Source: Carex sylvatica
Taxonomy: Eukaryota; Streptophyta; Magnoliopsida; Poales; Cyperaceae
Direction: 5' to 3'
Length of the DNA stretch: 18,970 bases
Assembly (NCBI GenBank): GCA_964058845.1
Contig: CAXKVR010000584.1
Span: 1 to 18,970, forward strand
The translations under genes were made by a program, and so were the position numbers. Positions 18,524-18,970 of this stretch are shown one piece after another; the first letter of the stretch is position 1, and every line of letters begins with the position of its first letter. Under the pieces are notes generated by a model. It made no database searches and had not been told where the DNA came from. It saw only the letters and a program-made list of their open reading frames with translations.

Positions 18524-18970
18524 ATTCACTAAAAAAAAATATAAATTTAAGAACAAGTTAAAAAAAATTACAAGTCATTGAAATAAATTTGTCATTTTTG
18601 AAAAATATAGCTACAAAAATTAGTACAAATTAATTAAAAATTAATTCACTAAAAAAAAATATAAATTTAAGAACAAGTTAAAAAAATTACAAGTCATTGA
18701 AATAAATTTGTCATTTTTGAAAAATATAGCTACAAAAATTAGTACAAATTAATTAAAAATTAATTCACTAAAAAAAAATATAAATTTAAGAACAAGTTAA
18801 AAAAAATACAAGTCATTGAAATAAATTTGTCATTTTTGAAAAATATAGCTACAAAAATTAGTACAAATTAATTAAAAATTTATTCACTAAAAAAAAATAC
18901 AAATTTAAGAACAAGTTAAAATAAAATACAAGTCATTGAAATAAATTTGTCATTTTTGAAAAATATAGCT
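18524..18970. repeat. 119-bp tandem repeat array reaching the window edge
   Basis: Units begin with ATTCACTAAAAAAAAAT at 18524, 18644, 18763 and 18882, giving periods of 120, 119 and 119. Each contains AAATTTAAGAACAAGTTAAA, ACAAGTCATTGAAATAAATT, TGTCATTTTTGAAAAATATA and AAAATTAGTACAAATTAATT. Copies are nearly identical, so the array is young. The last copy is cut by the window end. It lies upstream of the transposase, probably in an intron or in the subterminal part of the element. Confidence 0.95.

Larger units (their letters stand above)
9500..18970. mobile_element. Mutator-like element carrying transposase and PMD gene (limits uncertain)
   Basis: A MULE transposase on the minus strand (18028-15030) and a PMD gene on the plus strand (11382-14418) converge with 611 bases between them, the layout of maize MuDR. 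Repeat-rich non-coding DNA lies outside both genes: the CCGGTTAA cluster and repeat intron on the left, the 119-bp array on the right. Both reading frames are intact, which suggests recent activity. The left limit is a guess placed before the change in base composition near 9500-9600. The right end lies beyond the window, and no reverse copy of the left sequence was found inside it. PMD genes are known in MULE and Ty3-type elements. It remains possible that the two genes are only neighbours. Confidence 0.55.

Noticed and set aside
18524..18970. CRISPR-like array of regular repeats
   Set aside because: The units are adjacent with no unique spacers and the setting is a plant genome; it is a simple tandem repeat.

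Overview
The window is AT-rich plant nuclear DNA, from an angiosperm whose species I cannot name. The evidence is a U6 snRNA gene with a plant-type USE and TATA promoter at Pol III spacing, GT-AG introns, a fragment of the spliceosomal gene CWC22, small inverted-repeat transposons, and a Mutator-like (MULE) transposase next to a plant mobile domain (PMD) gene.

Layout. (1) About 33-2418 and 3053-4651 are two copies of a tandem duplication. Each carries a small gene I do not recognise. Copy A (373-732) keeps a promoter-like leader and an open frame. Copy B (3367-3706) has lost about 107 bp of the promoter region and carries an 11-bp frameshifting deletion. Copy A also holds two inverted-repeat elements (about 1326-1565 and 1776-2398) that copy B lacks at the matching sites, so B serves as an empty-site reference. 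A strong hairpin element lies in the spacer. (2) 4988-5160 is a complete U6 snRNA transcription unit. (3) 6581-7190 is a broken fragment of CWC22 with its middle missing and a remnant intron, so it came from DNA and not from a spliced mRNA. (4) 7191-9500 has no clear gene, but contains a pyrimidine-rich leader-like stretch with local duplications and short A-rich inserts between direct repeats. (5) From roughly 9500 to beyond the right edge is what I read as one large Mutator-like element. It has an intact 10-exon PMD gene on the + strand (11382-14418, 768 aa) and an intact two-exon MULE transposase on the - strand (18028-15030, 973 aa), converging tail to tail. It also has a repeat-built leader intron, a set of CCGGTTAA quasi-palindromes at the left, a 119-bp tandem array at the right, and perhaps the last exon of a third gene.

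The most interesting system is this element. The convergent two-gene plan resembles maize MuDR (mudrA and mudrB), but a PMD gene sits in the mudrB position. Host PMD proteins (MAIN, MAIL1) act in transposon silencing, so a transposon-borne and apparently functional PMD gene could interfere with host control, as VANC does in VANDAL elements. That role is inference only. The terminal inverted repeats were not found, so the element's limits are unproven.
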